Assembly: GCA_003157175.1 (NCBI GenBank)
Contig: PMIQ01000246.1
Span: 9,506 to 18,156, forward strand
DNA: 8,651 nucleotides
Direction: 5' to 3'
Source of the DNA: Chloroflexota bacterium
Lineage (GTDB): Bacteria; Chloroflexota; Limnocylindria; Limnocylindrales; CSP1-4
Part shown: positions 1 through 6,234 of the stretch, one piece after another
How the letters are laid out: each line of letters starts with the position of its first letter
Numbering within the stretch: the first letter of the stretch is position 1
Translations under genes and position numbers: made by a program
Notes under the pieces: generated by a model
The model's database searches: none
What the model saw: only the letters and a program-made list of their open reading frames with translations
Told to the model about the DNA's origin: nothing

Positions 1-99
1 GTGCTCGGCGCTCGCGTCCCGGCCTGGTTCAGACGATGGTTCATGTCGGGCGATCCGAACCCACCGTCGGCAATTGCGGAGACCCATCCAGCCGTCTAG
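1..99 (+). CDS. 3' end of an unidentified gene (partial)
   Basis: Frame 1 is open from the window edge to a TAG at 97-99 and would encode about 32 C-terminal residues (containing PAWFRRWF and ending in ETHPAV). I do not recognise a family. It ends 61 bases before the ferritin start, so a gene ending here is plausible on spacing grounds, but a short open frame in GC-rich DNA is weak evidence. Nothing else is visible between 100 and 160 except the ferritin ribosome binding site. Confidence 0.25.
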   Translation: MLGARVPAWFRRWFMSGDPNPPSAIAETHPAV

Positions 100-160
100 G
101 TCTCAGTTCATGGCCGACGGCATGCGCGTCCACCTACAGACCCAGCAGACGAGGGACGGA

Positions 161-643
161 ATGATCAGCGAGCGACTTGGAAAGCTTCTCGTTGGCCAGG
201 TTGCCAGCGAGCTCGGTGCCCATCAGGCCTACCTCGGCATCTCGCTCTACTTCGAACGACAGAGCCTCCACAAGTGGGCCAAGCTCTTCCGCGATCAGTC
301 CGTCGAGGAGGCGGGCCACGCCGAGAAGATCATCGCTTTCCTGGTCGACAACGAGGTCGACTTCGATCTGCCCGGGCTCCCAGCGGCCACGACCCACTAC
401 AAGTCGGCCACCGAGGCCGTTCAGGCGGCCCTCGCGAGCGAAGTCAAAGTGACAGGCCAGTTCGACGCGATGGCCACAGCCGCGGTCGAAGCCGGCGACC
501 ATCGCGGCCTCCAGTTCCTGCAGTGGTTTGTCGATGAGCAGGTCGAGGAAGAGCGCACGATGCGGGCTCTGCTCGACCTCCTGGCCAGCGGCATCAATCT
601 CTTCCAGGCGCAGGACCTGCTGGCGGGGATCGTCGAGGATTAG
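161..643 (+). CDS. ftnA: Bacterial non-heme ferritin (FtnA-like)
   Basis: Cytosolic iron-storage protein of 160 residues that would assemble into a 24-mer cage, oxidise Fe(II) at a di-iron centre and store it as mineral. Numbered from the ATG at 161, the residues match E. coli FtnA position for position: E17, Y24, E49, E50, H53, E94, E126, Q127, E129 and E130 are all present, so ferroxidase sites A and B and the third (C) site look complete. The motif EEAGHAEK lies in helix B. No heme-ligand methionine typical of bacterioferritin is visible at the usual place. An in-frame TTG at 74 gives a 29-residue extension without family support. I prefer 161 because GAGGGA (151-156) sits 4 bases upstream, length fits the family (about 165 aa), and numbering then coincides. 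It appears to be monocistronic; no Fur-type operator was recognised. Confidence 0.93.
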   Translation: MISERLGKLLVGQVASELGAHQAYLGISLYFERQSLHKWAKLFRDQSVEEAGHAEKIIAFLVDNEVDFDLPGLPAATTHYKSATEAVQAALASEVKVTGQFDAMATAAVEAGDHRGLQFLQWFVDEQVEEERTMRALLDLLASGINLFQAQDLLAGIVED

Positions 644-735
644 CGATAGAAGCGACCACTGGGGCGCCGGCCCCGCCGACCATCGCCGGGGGCCGTGTCC
701 TTCTCCGGGCGCTGAGTCCGGGTGATCGCGCGCCG

Positions 736-1188
736 TTGCGCGCGATCCTGGCCGAGCCCGAGGTTGCCCGCTGGTGGGCGCCCCGTGGCGCGGACGGCGC
801 GGTCGACGGCCTGTTCGAGGAAGGCGAGGACGTGTATGCGATCGTGGTCGGGGGCGCCGTCGTGGGCGCCATAGAGTACGACGAGCAGAACGAGCCCGAC
901 TACCGCCGCGCCGGCATCGACATCTTCCTCGACGCGGCGCACCAGGGCCGGGGCCTCGGAAATGACGCGATCAGGACCATGGCGCGCCACTTGTTCGAAG
1001 TGCGCGGCCACCACCGCCTGACGATCGATCCGGCGATCGCCAACGAGCGCGCCATTCGGGCGTACGCGCGTGTCGGCTTCCGGCCGGTCGGCATCATGCG
1101 CGCCTATGAGCGCGGAGCCGAGGGTAAGTGGCACGACGCGTTGCTGATGGACCTGCTCCCGGGCGACCTGACGGCCGAGGTGAAGTAG
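736..1188 (+). CDS. GNAT-family N-acetyltransferase (AAC(6')/RimJ-like), start uncertain
   Basis: Acetyl-CoA-dependent acyltransferase of the GNAT superfamily. The signature acetyl-CoA loop is QGRGLG, preceded by a beta strand (AGIDIFLD) and followed by the helix NDAIRTMARHLF. The C-terminal part (IDPAIANERAIRAYARVGFRPVGIMR, positions split as ANERAIRAYARVGF) is the usual motif B region seen in aminoglycoside 6'-acetyltransferase-like and ribosomal-protein-acetylating members. The substrate cannot be read from the sequence. The annotated start is a TTG at 736 giving 150 aa, but the same frame upstream encodes GGRVLLRALSPGDRAPL (from about 688), which is the normal first strand and helix of this family. 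No ATG, GTG or TTG exists in frame upstream, so the true start may be a rare codon (ATC 682, ATA 646, CTG 712) or the 5' end may be damaged. Gene lies 92 bases after the ferritin stop. Confidence 0.82.
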   Translation: MRAILAEPEVARWWAPRGADGAVDGLFEEGEDVYAIVVGGAVVGAIEYDEQNEPDYRRAGIDIFLDAAHQGRGLGNDAIRTMARHLFEVRGHHRLTIDPAIANERAIRAYARVGFRPVGIMRAYERGAEGKWHDALLMDLLPGDLTAEVK

Positions 1189-1195
1189 GGGAGTC

Positions 1196-1226
1196 GGGCC
1201 GCCGGACCCAGGTCCCGGAGCCGGCC
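1196..1226 (+). terminator. Imperfect GC-rich hairpin after the acetyltransferase gene
   Basis: GGGCCGCCGGACC (1196-1208) can pair with GGTCCCGGAGCCGGCC (1211-1226) with bulges; the core is GGACC-CA-GGTCC. It lies just after the stop at 1188. There is no T-run after it, so it would be a weak or factor-assisted terminator at most. GC-rich DNA forms such structures often by chance. Confidence 0.25.
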
Positions 1227-1240
1227 ACTTCTGAATGCCA

Positions 1241-1269
1241 TCGACCGATCCGCGTAGCCGACGTATCCT
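1241..1269 (+). promoter_or_regulatory. Candidate sigma-70-type promoter for the phosphofructokinase gene
   Basis: TCGACC (1241-1246, 4 of 6 matches to TTGACA) and TATCCT (1264-1269, 4 of 6 to TATAAT) are separated by exactly 17 bases. Transcription would start near 1276, leaving a leader of about 64 bases before the ATG at 1340. The same TATCCT hexamer occurs in the candidate vapB promoter. This is a pattern match only. Confidence 0.33.
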
Positions 1270-1339
1270 CGTTGGGGAAGCGAACCGCGTCCCCAACCGA
1301 TGATCCGACCATTGGCGACCCCAAGAGCGGAGCGGAAAC

Positions 1340-2464
1340 ATGGCCCGCGCAAGGCGCATCGGCATCCTGACCGCCGGAGGCGACAGCCCCGGGCTGAATG
1401 CCGCGATCCGAGGGATCGGCAAGGCGGCCATCGGTCACCACGGCATGGAGGTCATCGGCTTCCGAGACGGGTTCCGAGGCCTTGCCGAAGACCGCTCCGT
1501 GCGGCTCGATCGCCGCCTGTCCGGGATCCTCACCGTGGGCGGGACGATCCTCGGGACGAGCCGTGACAAGCCCCACCGGATGCTCGTCGGCGGCGAGGTC
1601 CTGGACATGACCGGCGCCGTCGTCAGCACCTACGAGAAGCACCGTCTCGATGCCCTGGTCTGTCTTGGCGGTGGTGGCACCGCGAAGAACGCCCTCCGGC
1701 TCGTCCGCGCAGGCCTCAACGTGATCACACTTCCCAAGACCATCGACAACGATGTCGTGCTGACCGACTCGACGTTTGGGTTCGCCACCGCCCTGGACGT
1801 CGCCACGGACGCCATCGATCGGCTGCACAGCACCGCGCACAGCCACCACCGGATCATCGTCGTCGAGATCATGGGCCATCGGGCCGGCTGGCTGACCCTG
1901 GGAGCCGGGATCGCCGGCGGGGCCGATGTGATTCTGATCCCGGAGATCCCCTACGCCGTGGACTCGATCGCCAACGCGATCCGGCGGCGCGTCCGCAGTG
2001 GTTCCAACTTCAGCATCGTCGCCGTCGCGGAGGGTGCGAGGACGCCCGGAGATGCGGAGGCCTTCCGGGCGGCGGAGGCCCGAAAGCGCGCGGCATCGAC
2101 TCCCGAGGAGATACTGGCCGCGGTCGCGGACCTGGCGGCCGTGGAGGCCGCCCACGCCGGCAACACCCTTCGGCTGGCCGGGCAGCTCGAGGCGCTCACC
2201 GGGCTCGAATCGCGGATCACGATCCTGGGCTACGTCCAACGCGGCGGTACGCCGTCGGCGGCCGACCGCCTCCTGGCGACGCGCCTGGGAAGCGCCGGGG
2301 CGGACCTCATCGCCGAGGGCGTGTTCGGGGTGATGGTTGCGGCGCGGGGTGACGGCACGGAGCCGGTTCCGCTCGAACAGGTGGCCGGCAAGCGCAAGCC
2401 GGTCCCGCCCGATCACTCGTGGGTGCTGGCCGCGCGGCACGTTGGCACCTGCCTGGGCGACTGA
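1340..2464 (+). CDS. pfkA: 6-phosphofructokinase, group III-type (PfkA family)
   Basis: Phosphorylates fructose 6-phosphate to fructose 1,6-bisphosphate, the committing step of glycolysis, in the cytosol. The 374-residue protein carries the family motifs: phosphoryl-donor loop GGDSPGLN (13-20), GGGGT (110-114), catalytic PKTIDND (132-138, base D136), THS-like substrate segment ending at R171, MGHRAGW (178-184), PEIP (201-204), AEG (229-232 region, E231) and LGYVQRGG (296-303). At the position of E. coli Gly104 there is a Gly (G113), which in this family goes with ATP use, while Lys133 replaces E. coli Gly124, as in pyrophosphate-dependent enzymes. Asp103 of E. coli is also Gly here and His249 is Tyr298. 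This combination is typical of the non-classical, mixed-substrate clade, so the phosphoryl donor should not be assumed. The sequence AGCGGA lies upstream of the ATG. It is about 50 residues longer than E. coli PfkA, partly through an Ala/Glu-rich insertion at about 236-275. Confidence 0.94.
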   Translation: MARARRIGILTAGGDSPGLNAAIRGIGKAAIGHHGMEVIGFRDGFRGLAEDRSVRLDRRLSGILTVGGTILGTSRDKPHRMLVGGEVLDMTGAVVSTYEKHRLDALVCLGGGGTAKNALRLVRAGLNVITLPKTIDNDVVLTDSTFGFATALDVATDAIDRLHSTAHSHHRIIVVEIMGHRAGWLTLGAGIAGGADVILIPEIPYAVDSIANAIRRRVRSGSNFSIVAVAEGARTPGDAEAFRAAEARKRAASTPEEILAAVADLAAVEAAHAGNTLRLAGQLEALTGLESRITILGYVQRGGTPSAADRLLATRLGSAGADLIAEGVFGVMVAARGDGTEPVPLEQVAGKRKPVPPDHSWVLAARHVGTCLGD

Positions 2465-2584
2465 TCGGCGCGCGCTCGATCTCAAGCTGCCGGGCGAGCG
2501 GGCTTGCGGGTCGACCGTCGTGTCGGGTGCCATTCGAGCAGAAAGGACCATCGTCGCGCGAACGCCCGTGCGGTAGCATCGTTT

Positions 2585-2601
2585 GGGCGGTGGAACCGCC
2601 C
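2585..2601 (+). other. Perfect 7-bp hairpin between pfkA and the diguanylate cyclase gene
   Basis: GGGCGGT (2585-2591) and ACCGCCC (2595-2601) form a perfect stem with a 3-base loop GGA. It lies 120 bases after the pfkA stop and 53 bases before the next start. No T-run follows. It could be a weak pfkA terminator or a structure in the leader of the cyclase gene. A poor -10-like TAGCAT (2574-2579) lies just upstream. The rest of 2465-2654 shows nothing I recognise. Confidence 0.35.
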
Positions 2602-2654
2602 GACGAACAGCCGGCGGCTAGGCCGAGCGTCGTCGGACGTGACGCACGCCACGG

Positions 2655-3620
2655 ATGATGAGCATGGCAGATTCGACTCCTCCGAAGCTCAATCCCTGGA
2701 GCGATCAGTTTCTCTTCCGGACCCTCATGGAGAACAAGGCAGACAGCATCTACTTCAAGGATCGTGACTGCCGTCTGGTGCGCGTGAGTCAGAAGATGGC
2801 CGCGAGCCTTGGTTTCTCGGATCCCGCGGATCTGATAGGCAATACGGACATCGATCTGTTCGGAGAGGCGTTCGGCCAGGGAACTCGGGTCGACGACATG
2901 ACCATCATGGAGATGGACCGGCCCATCATCGGCCTGGTCGAGAGCCGGCAGCTGGACAACGGCAAGACGAACTGGACCCTGGCCACGAAGCTGCCGGTCC
3001 ATGACGAGTCCGGAAACGTGATCGGACTGGTCGGCATCACGCGCGAGATCAATGAGATCAGGCAGAACCAGGTGGCCCTCCAGCACCTCGCCACGCACGA
3101 TACGCTCACGGATCTGCCAAATCGCTTCCTGATGGTCGACCGGCTGGGCCAGTTCTTGGGCCGTGCCAAACGCTCAAGCACCACCTTTGCGGTCCTGTTC
3201 ATGGACATCGACCGCTTCAAGGCTGTCAACGATGCCCACGGACACGAGTCCGGCGACATTCTTCTGCGCGCCGTCGGGCAGAGGCTCACCAGAAGCGTGC
3301 GACAGAGCGACACAGTCGCCCGACTCGGAGGCGACGAGTTCGTGATCGTCCTCGAGACACTCGACAAAGCCATAGAGGCCGACGCGGTCGCCGCGAGAGT
3401 CCAGCGCGCACTGGGGAGGTACTTCACCCTGCAGAGGCACAGAGTGAAGATCACCATCAGTATCGGTATCAGCTTCTACCCGGAGAACGGCGAGGACCCG
3501 GACACGTTGCTGAGGGCCGCGGACTACGCCATGTACCTGGCCAAGCGACAGGGGGGCAATCGCCACCTGGCATGTCCGCCGGGGATGCCTCGCCCTGGAG
3601 AAGTCCTCGAGAAGGTCTAA
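2655..3620 (+). CDS. PAS-GGDEF diguanylate cyclase
   Basis: Makes the second messenger cyclic di-GMP from two GTP. The protein has 321 residues, no signal peptide and no membrane segment, so it acts in the cytosol. Residues about 18-133 form a PAS sensor domain of the PAS_4-like type (DSIYFKDRD, LIGNTDIDLF, then a closing strand VIGLVGITREI). A short helical linker (about 131-147) leads into the GGDEF domain, which starts with the typical THDTLTDLPNR (147-157). The metal-binding strand FMDIDRFKAVND has D184, the signature GGDEF is intact (225-229), and R216-x-x-D219 lies exactly five residues before it, so the allosteric inhibitory I-site is present. Enzymatic activity with product inhibition is therefore expected. 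The ligand of the PAS domain is unknown; no heme or flavin motif was recognised. In-frame ATGs at 2655, 2658 and 2664 are all possible starts; none has a clear ribosome binding site. No effector or phosphodiesterase is nearby. Confidence 0.94.
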   Translation: MMSMADSTPPKLNPWSDQFLFRTLMENKADSIYFKDRDCRLVRVSQKMAASLGFSDPADLIGNTDIDLFGEAFGQGTRVDDMTIMEMDRPIIGLVESRQLDNGKTNWTLATKLPVHDESGNVIGLVGITREINEIRQNQVALQHLATHDTLTDLPNRFLMVDRLGQFLGRAKRSSTTFAVLFMDIDRFKAVNDAHGHESGDILLRAVGQRLTRSVRQSDTVARLGGDEFVIVLETLDKAIEADAVAARVQRALGRYFTLQRHRVKITISIGISFYPENGEDPDTLLRAADYAMYLAKRQGGNRHLACPPGMPRPGEVLEKV

Positions 3621-3623
3621 CCG

Positions 3624-3651
3624 CCGTTCGGGGCTTGGACGTTACGAACGG
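3624..3651. terminator. Inverted repeat in the gap between convergent genes
   Basis: CCGTTCG (3624-3630) and CGAACGG (3645-3651) are a perfect 7-bp inverted repeat with a 14-base loop. It spans the 21-base gap between the cyclase stop and the end of the convergent BNR gene and overlaps that gene's stop codon. A shared two-way terminator is plausible by position, but there is no T-run on either strand. Confidence 0.33.
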
Positions 3652-5366
3652 AGTCCCGTGTCGACCAGAGCCACGTAGACGGCCGAGCGGCCGGGGTACG
3701 TGGCCGCCAGGCGACCGTCGCCGTAGGCGTAGCGCACGATGCCGTCGGAACCGAAATCGGCTCGTTCCCGCAGACCGGCTCCGTTGGCATCCAGGGCCAG
3801 ACCGGCCGGGAACCAGCGCGCCGCCGTGATCGGAGCCGGCGCCGTGAAGTCATCGCCGCCGTCGTACGAAACCGCGTAATAGGTGCCGACGGTGGCCCGG
3901 AGACGGGTCCCCTTCACGATGTCCGGGAGCCCGTGGAAGCCCACGAAGACGACTCCGTCGCGCACCGCCAGCGTCGGCTTGAAGGCCGACTGCGGCAGCC
4001 CCTGGTTGAGTGGCAAGGCCGAAATGGCGTTCCAGTGCCAGTCGGCGCCATCATCGCTGTAGCCCACGTCGATGACGCCGTGCGCATCGCCGGCGGGGGT
4101 GACGGCGGCGTAGTTGGCGACCGCCAGATGCACGCGTCCGCTCGACTGGTCGATGTCGAAGCCCATCTCCCACTTGGGATCCACCTTCAGGTCGTCGGTC
4201 GTGCCCGGCGCCGGCGTCCCATCGACCGTGTAGACGTTGTGGGCCAGCGTGATCGCCCAGACGGCTGGATCCGCGGTCAGGCGGCGAGCGACGCGATCGT
4301 AATGGAGGTGGGCAACGGCAAATCCGACCCGGCCCACGTTGTCCAGCCCGCCCGAGGCGAAGGGCTGCTGGTCTTTCCAGAGGTGCATATCCTCTTCGTA
4401 GAAGGCCACGTAGGCGGATCCGTCGGGCGCCGTTCGCACGCGATAGTCGATCCGCCAGGCGGCGGGATAACCACTCATGCCCACGCGCGAAACCTGCGCG
4501 ATCTGCCAGCTGCGGCCGCCGTCGGCCGACGCCAGCACGGCCACGCCCGGCCCCGCCACGGCATCCGCCAGCCAGTTGTAGGCCACGTAGACAGTTCCGA
4601 AGTTGGGACTGGCCGCGTTCGTGTCGACGGTGATGTCCGGGTAGCCGCCGATCCAGGCCGGAGTGCGCCGCTCCACATACAAGGGCGCCCAGGTTCTACC
4701 GAAGTTGTCGCTGTACGAGACGCTGACCGAGTGCGCGCCGTAGTTGCAGTTGGGCACGGTGGTGTCCGCCCACCACAGCCGGGACGAGCCCGCGACCGGC
4801 CCGGGACCCCAGGCGACCACCCCGTGGTAGTTGGGTCCACGACCCGTCCCCTTCCAGGGGCGCCCCGGGGCGTTCTGCCAGGTCCGCCCGCCGTCATGTG
4901 AGATCCGTATCCCGGTGTCGAGGCCGCAGGTAGAGCTCCCCGTCAGGCGCTGATAGACGAGGGCGACCAGATTTGGGTCGAACGGGCTGACGGCGACGGT
5001 CGGCTCGGTCACCGAGTCGGACGGGAAGCTTGTGCCCACCGATGAAACCGCATTGACCTCGGCCAGGACCTTCGGCGTCGGGGCCGGAGTCGGGGCCGGA
5101 GTCGGTGTAGAAGAGGCTGCGGGCAACGGAGACGGAGAGCTCGTCGGCAGAGGCTGGGGCGTGTCCGTCGGGAGGGGCGCTGAGGCCGTGGGATCGGCCC
5201 CCTGTGTAGCCCCAGCAAGCGCGGTCAGATCGGAGGGGAGGTTCGCCTCAGCGAGCGACCCTGGGTCGAGGAACAGGACGCTCGCGGCCCCGATGACCAC
5301 GACCATACCCACGAAGGCTCGCTTCGCCAGACGACTCGACATCTCGCCACGTACCCCCGCCGACAT
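3642..5366 (-). CDS. Secreted BNR/Asp-box repeat protein (sialidase-like fold)
   Basis: Predicted exported protein of up to 574 residues. The N-terminus has a basic stretch (SRLAKR) followed by a hydrophobic core (FVGMVVVIGAASVLFL), so it is a signal peptide or signal anchor. Residues about 45-99 form a disordered Pro/Thr/Ser/Ala linker ending in PTPAPTPAPTP. The rest is a beta-propeller-like domain with Asp-boxes: SHDGGRTW (156-163), a variant SYSDNFGRTW (217-226), SADGGRSW (280-287), and degenerate forms near 437-443 and 500-507. The segment EPTVAVSPFDPNLVALVYQ (121-139) resembles the first propeller strand of many annotated exo-alpha-sialidase-like proteins. No FRIP motif or clear catalytic arginine triad is visible, so enzymatic activity is not supported; a surface binding or scaffold role is equally possible. 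An internal ATG at 5342 gives a more normal signal peptide (starting MSSRLAKR) and may be the true start. It is convergent with the cyclase gene. Confidence 0.86.
   Translation of the reverse strand: MSAGVRGEMSSRLAKRAFVGMVVVIGAASVLFLDPGSLAEANLPSDLTALAGATQGADPTASAPLPTDTPQPLPTSSPSPLPAASSTPTPAPTPAPTPKVLAEVNAVSSVGTSFPSDSVTEPTVAVSPFDPNLVALVYQRLTGSSTCGLDTGIRISHDGGRTWQNAPGRPWKGTGRGPNYHGVVAWGPGPVAGSSRLWWADTTVPNCNYGAHSVSVSYSDNFGRTWAPLYVERRTPAWIGGYPDITVDTNAASPNFGTVYVAYNWLADAVAGPGVAVLASADGGRSWQIAQVSRVGMSGYPAAWRIDYRVRTAPDGSAYVAFYEEDMHLWKDQQPFASGGLDNVGRVGFAVAHLHYDRVARRLTADPAVWAITLAHNVYTVDGTPAPGTTDDLKVDPKWEMGFDIDQSSGRVHLAVANYAAVTPAGDAHGVIDVGYSDDGADWHWNAISALPLNQGLPQSAFKPTLAVRDGVVFVGFHGLPDIVKGTRLRATVGTYYAVSYDGGDDFTAPAPITAARWFPAGLALDANGAGLRERADFGSDGIVRYAYGDGRLAATYPGRSAVYVALVDTGLRS
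5077..5105 (-). repeat. Tandem 12-bp repeat coding for the Ala/Pro/Thr linker
   Basis: GTCGGGGCCGGA occurs twice head to tail (5077-5088, 5089-5100) followed by a partial third unit (GTCGG). On the coding (minus) strand it encodes the APTP units of the linker of the secreted BNR protein. Such a unit can gain or lose copies by slippage without changing the frame. Confidence 0.6.
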
Positions 5367-5808
5367 TCGCCGACGTCTCAGTTTCGATTATGGGCTAGAC
5401 GTGCCGCGTTGGGCCGTTGCTTCGCCGGCGGGGTAGGGGAGTGGCACCACCCATCCCGGAACCGCCAGGTGCAGCGCGGGGCGCACACCAAGCGACGTGA
5501 CACGGCGCGCACCCACCATTCCGCCGCTCCTCGCCGGGCACCTTATCGCGCCGGTCATCTTCAGAACGTATCCGCTCGCCGAGGCCGCCGCGGCCATTCG
5601 GTATCTGGAAACGCGCCATGCCCGCGGCAAGGTCGTCATCGCCGTGTGAGCCGCGCCGGCCTCAGGTGGGTCGCGGCCGACTGCCGGGCGGCGACCACGG
5701 GCGCCGCTGGCCGGCGCATTGGAGCGATCTGCGGGACAGGCGTCGTCGATTAGGGCAATATGGTTGTCCCAGTCGGCGGAGATGCCGGGTATCCGAGGCG
5801 AGGACCAA
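5367..5808. other. Gene-poor stretch with a decayed gene end
   Basis: No intact gene is supported in these 442 bases. The only recognisable content is the 3' remnant of an MDR-family oxidoreductase at 5521-5649 (listed separately). Several open frames exist on both strands, including a long minus-strand one (5388-6056), but their translations are rich in Arg, Pro and Gly and look like high-GC shadows. No promoter for the BNR gene was clear in 5367-5450. No RNA gene was recognised. Confidence 0.5.
5521..5649 (+). pseudogene. C-terminal remnant of an MDR-family alcohol dehydrogenase/quinone oxidoreductase
   Basis: Frame 1 from about 5521 to the TGA at 5647-5649 reads PPLLAGHLIAPVIFRTYPL, then AEAAAAIRYLETRHARGKVV, then IAV. 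This is the typical last helix-strand unit of medium-chain dehydrogenases/reductases of the NADPH:quinone oxidoreductase and zinc-type alcohol dehydrogenase group, which commonly end in a form such as YPLxEAxxAxRYLExxHARGKVVxxV. The catalytic and nucleotide-binding parts (about 280 residues) are absent: upstream of 5521 the frame loses resemblance and no start codon with a coherent ORF precedes it. It is therefore a relic left by deletion or replacement of the rest of the gene. Family assignment rests on pattern memory over about 42 residues. Confidence 0.6.
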
Positions 5809-6066
5809 ATGACGAAGAGGTCGAGATACGAACGCGAGCAGCGAGCGGCAGGAAACGCGCGCGTGAAGCAGATCACTGCCGAGTGGGAGCACGCCGTTCC
5901 GCCTGACCGCGCGGCAGCCTTTGCGCGAGAGGTGGAAGCGGCCCGGGCTCGTGGGCCACGGCCCCCGCAGCCGGACATGGCCCCCGGGACCGCTCCGAAT
6001 CCGCCGCGGCCGGGCAACGAACCCCGCCCACCGAAGAAGGAAGAGACGCGCCGCACCAGGTATTAG
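5809..6066 (+). CDS. Small Pro- and Arg-rich hypothetical protein
   Basis: An 85-residue ORF beginning MTKRSRYEREQRAAG. The first half is a charged, likely helical segment (to about residue 48, including QITAEWEHAVPPDRAAAFAR) and the second half is a disordered Pro/Arg/Lys-rich tail ending in EETRRTRY. There is no signal peptide or membrane segment. I do not recognise a family. The start at 5809 is preferred over an upstream in-frame TTG at 5719 because AGGA (5801-5804) lies 4 bases upstream, with a second GAGG at 5795. The helix followed by a basic tail could suit nucleic acid or protein binding, but that is only a guess. The alternative is that this is a non-coding open frame in GC-rich DNA. 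Confidence 0.5.
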   Translation: MTKRSRYEREQRAAGNARVKQITAEWEHAVPPDRAAAFAREVEAARARGPRPPQPDMAPGTAPNPPRPGNEPRPPKKEETRRTRY

Positions 6067-6098
6067 GCGGCGGCATCGTCGACTTAGCGCAGGAGATG

Positions 6099-6121
6099 CG
6101 TCGCTGGTACCTCAGGCGACG
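6099..6121 (+). other. Short inverted repeat after the small hypothetical gene
   Basis: CGTCGC (6099-6104) and GCGACG (6116-6121) pair perfectly around an 11-base loop, about 33 bases after the stop of the preceding ORF. No T-run follows; a terminator role is possible but weakly supported. Confidence 0.22.
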
Positions 6122-6198
6122 GTCGAGGCTCCTTGAACTCCGTAGCCATGCGGGGAGCCGCGTCAGGAGCCGGGTGTCATCTTCGACGGCCCGTGCCC

Positions 6199-6227
6199 TT
6201 GCGCAACGGATATCTAGTGGATATCCT
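6199..6227 (+). promoter_or_regulatory. Candidate vapBC promoter
   Basis: TTGCGC (6199-6204) and TATCCT (6222-6227) are spaced by exactly 17 bases. A start about 7 bases after the -10 would fall at or next to the vapB ATG (6235), which has no ribosome binding site, so the transcript may be leaderless. The -10 lies inside the dyad at 6208-6226, so a protein bound there would block RNA polymerase. Pattern-based. Confidence 0.42.
6208..6226. promoter_or_regulatory. GATATC dyad, likely VapBC operator
   Basis: GGATATC (6208-6214) and GATATCC (6220-6226) form a perfect inverted repeat around TAGTG. Because GATATC is itself palindromic, the motif GGATATC also repeats directly at 6208 and 6219, an offset of 11 bases or one helical turn. 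It ends 8 bases before the vapB ATG and covers the putative -10. Ribbon-helix-helix antitoxins of this kind bind repeated short sites on one face of DNA upstream of their own operon, so autorepression is the natural reading. Confidence 0.6.
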
Positions 6228-6234
6228 GCGTACC

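Noticed and set aside
74..160. Extended start of the ferritin gene at TTG 74
   Set aside because: The extra 29 residues are not part of the family fold, and the ATG at 161 has a ribosome binding site and gives E. coli FtnA numbering exactly.
1094..2551. 485-residue minus-strand open frame opposite pfkA
   Set aside because: The plus-strand phosphofructokinase motifs are complete; the antisense translation is rich in Arg, Gly and Pro and lacks any domain.
2465..2654. Cyclic di-GMP riboswitch ahead of the diguanylate cyclase gene
   Set aside because: The conserved GEMM-I core and tetraloop-receptor pattern were not found; only a simple hairpin is present.
3933..4901. 322-residue plus-strand open frame inside the BNR gene
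   Set aside because: It mirrors the coding strand of the secreted Asp-box protein and shows no start signal or domain of its own.
3642..5366. Naming the BNR protein as an active exo-alpha-sialidase (nanH)
   Set aside because: Asp-boxes are shared by many propeller proteins, and no FRIP motif or arginine triad could be identified.
5388..6056. 222-residue minus-strand open frame over the gene-poor region
   Set aside because: The translation is Arg/Gly/Ala/Pro-rich with no family pattern, and it opposes both the MDR remnant and the small ORF that has a ribosome binding site.
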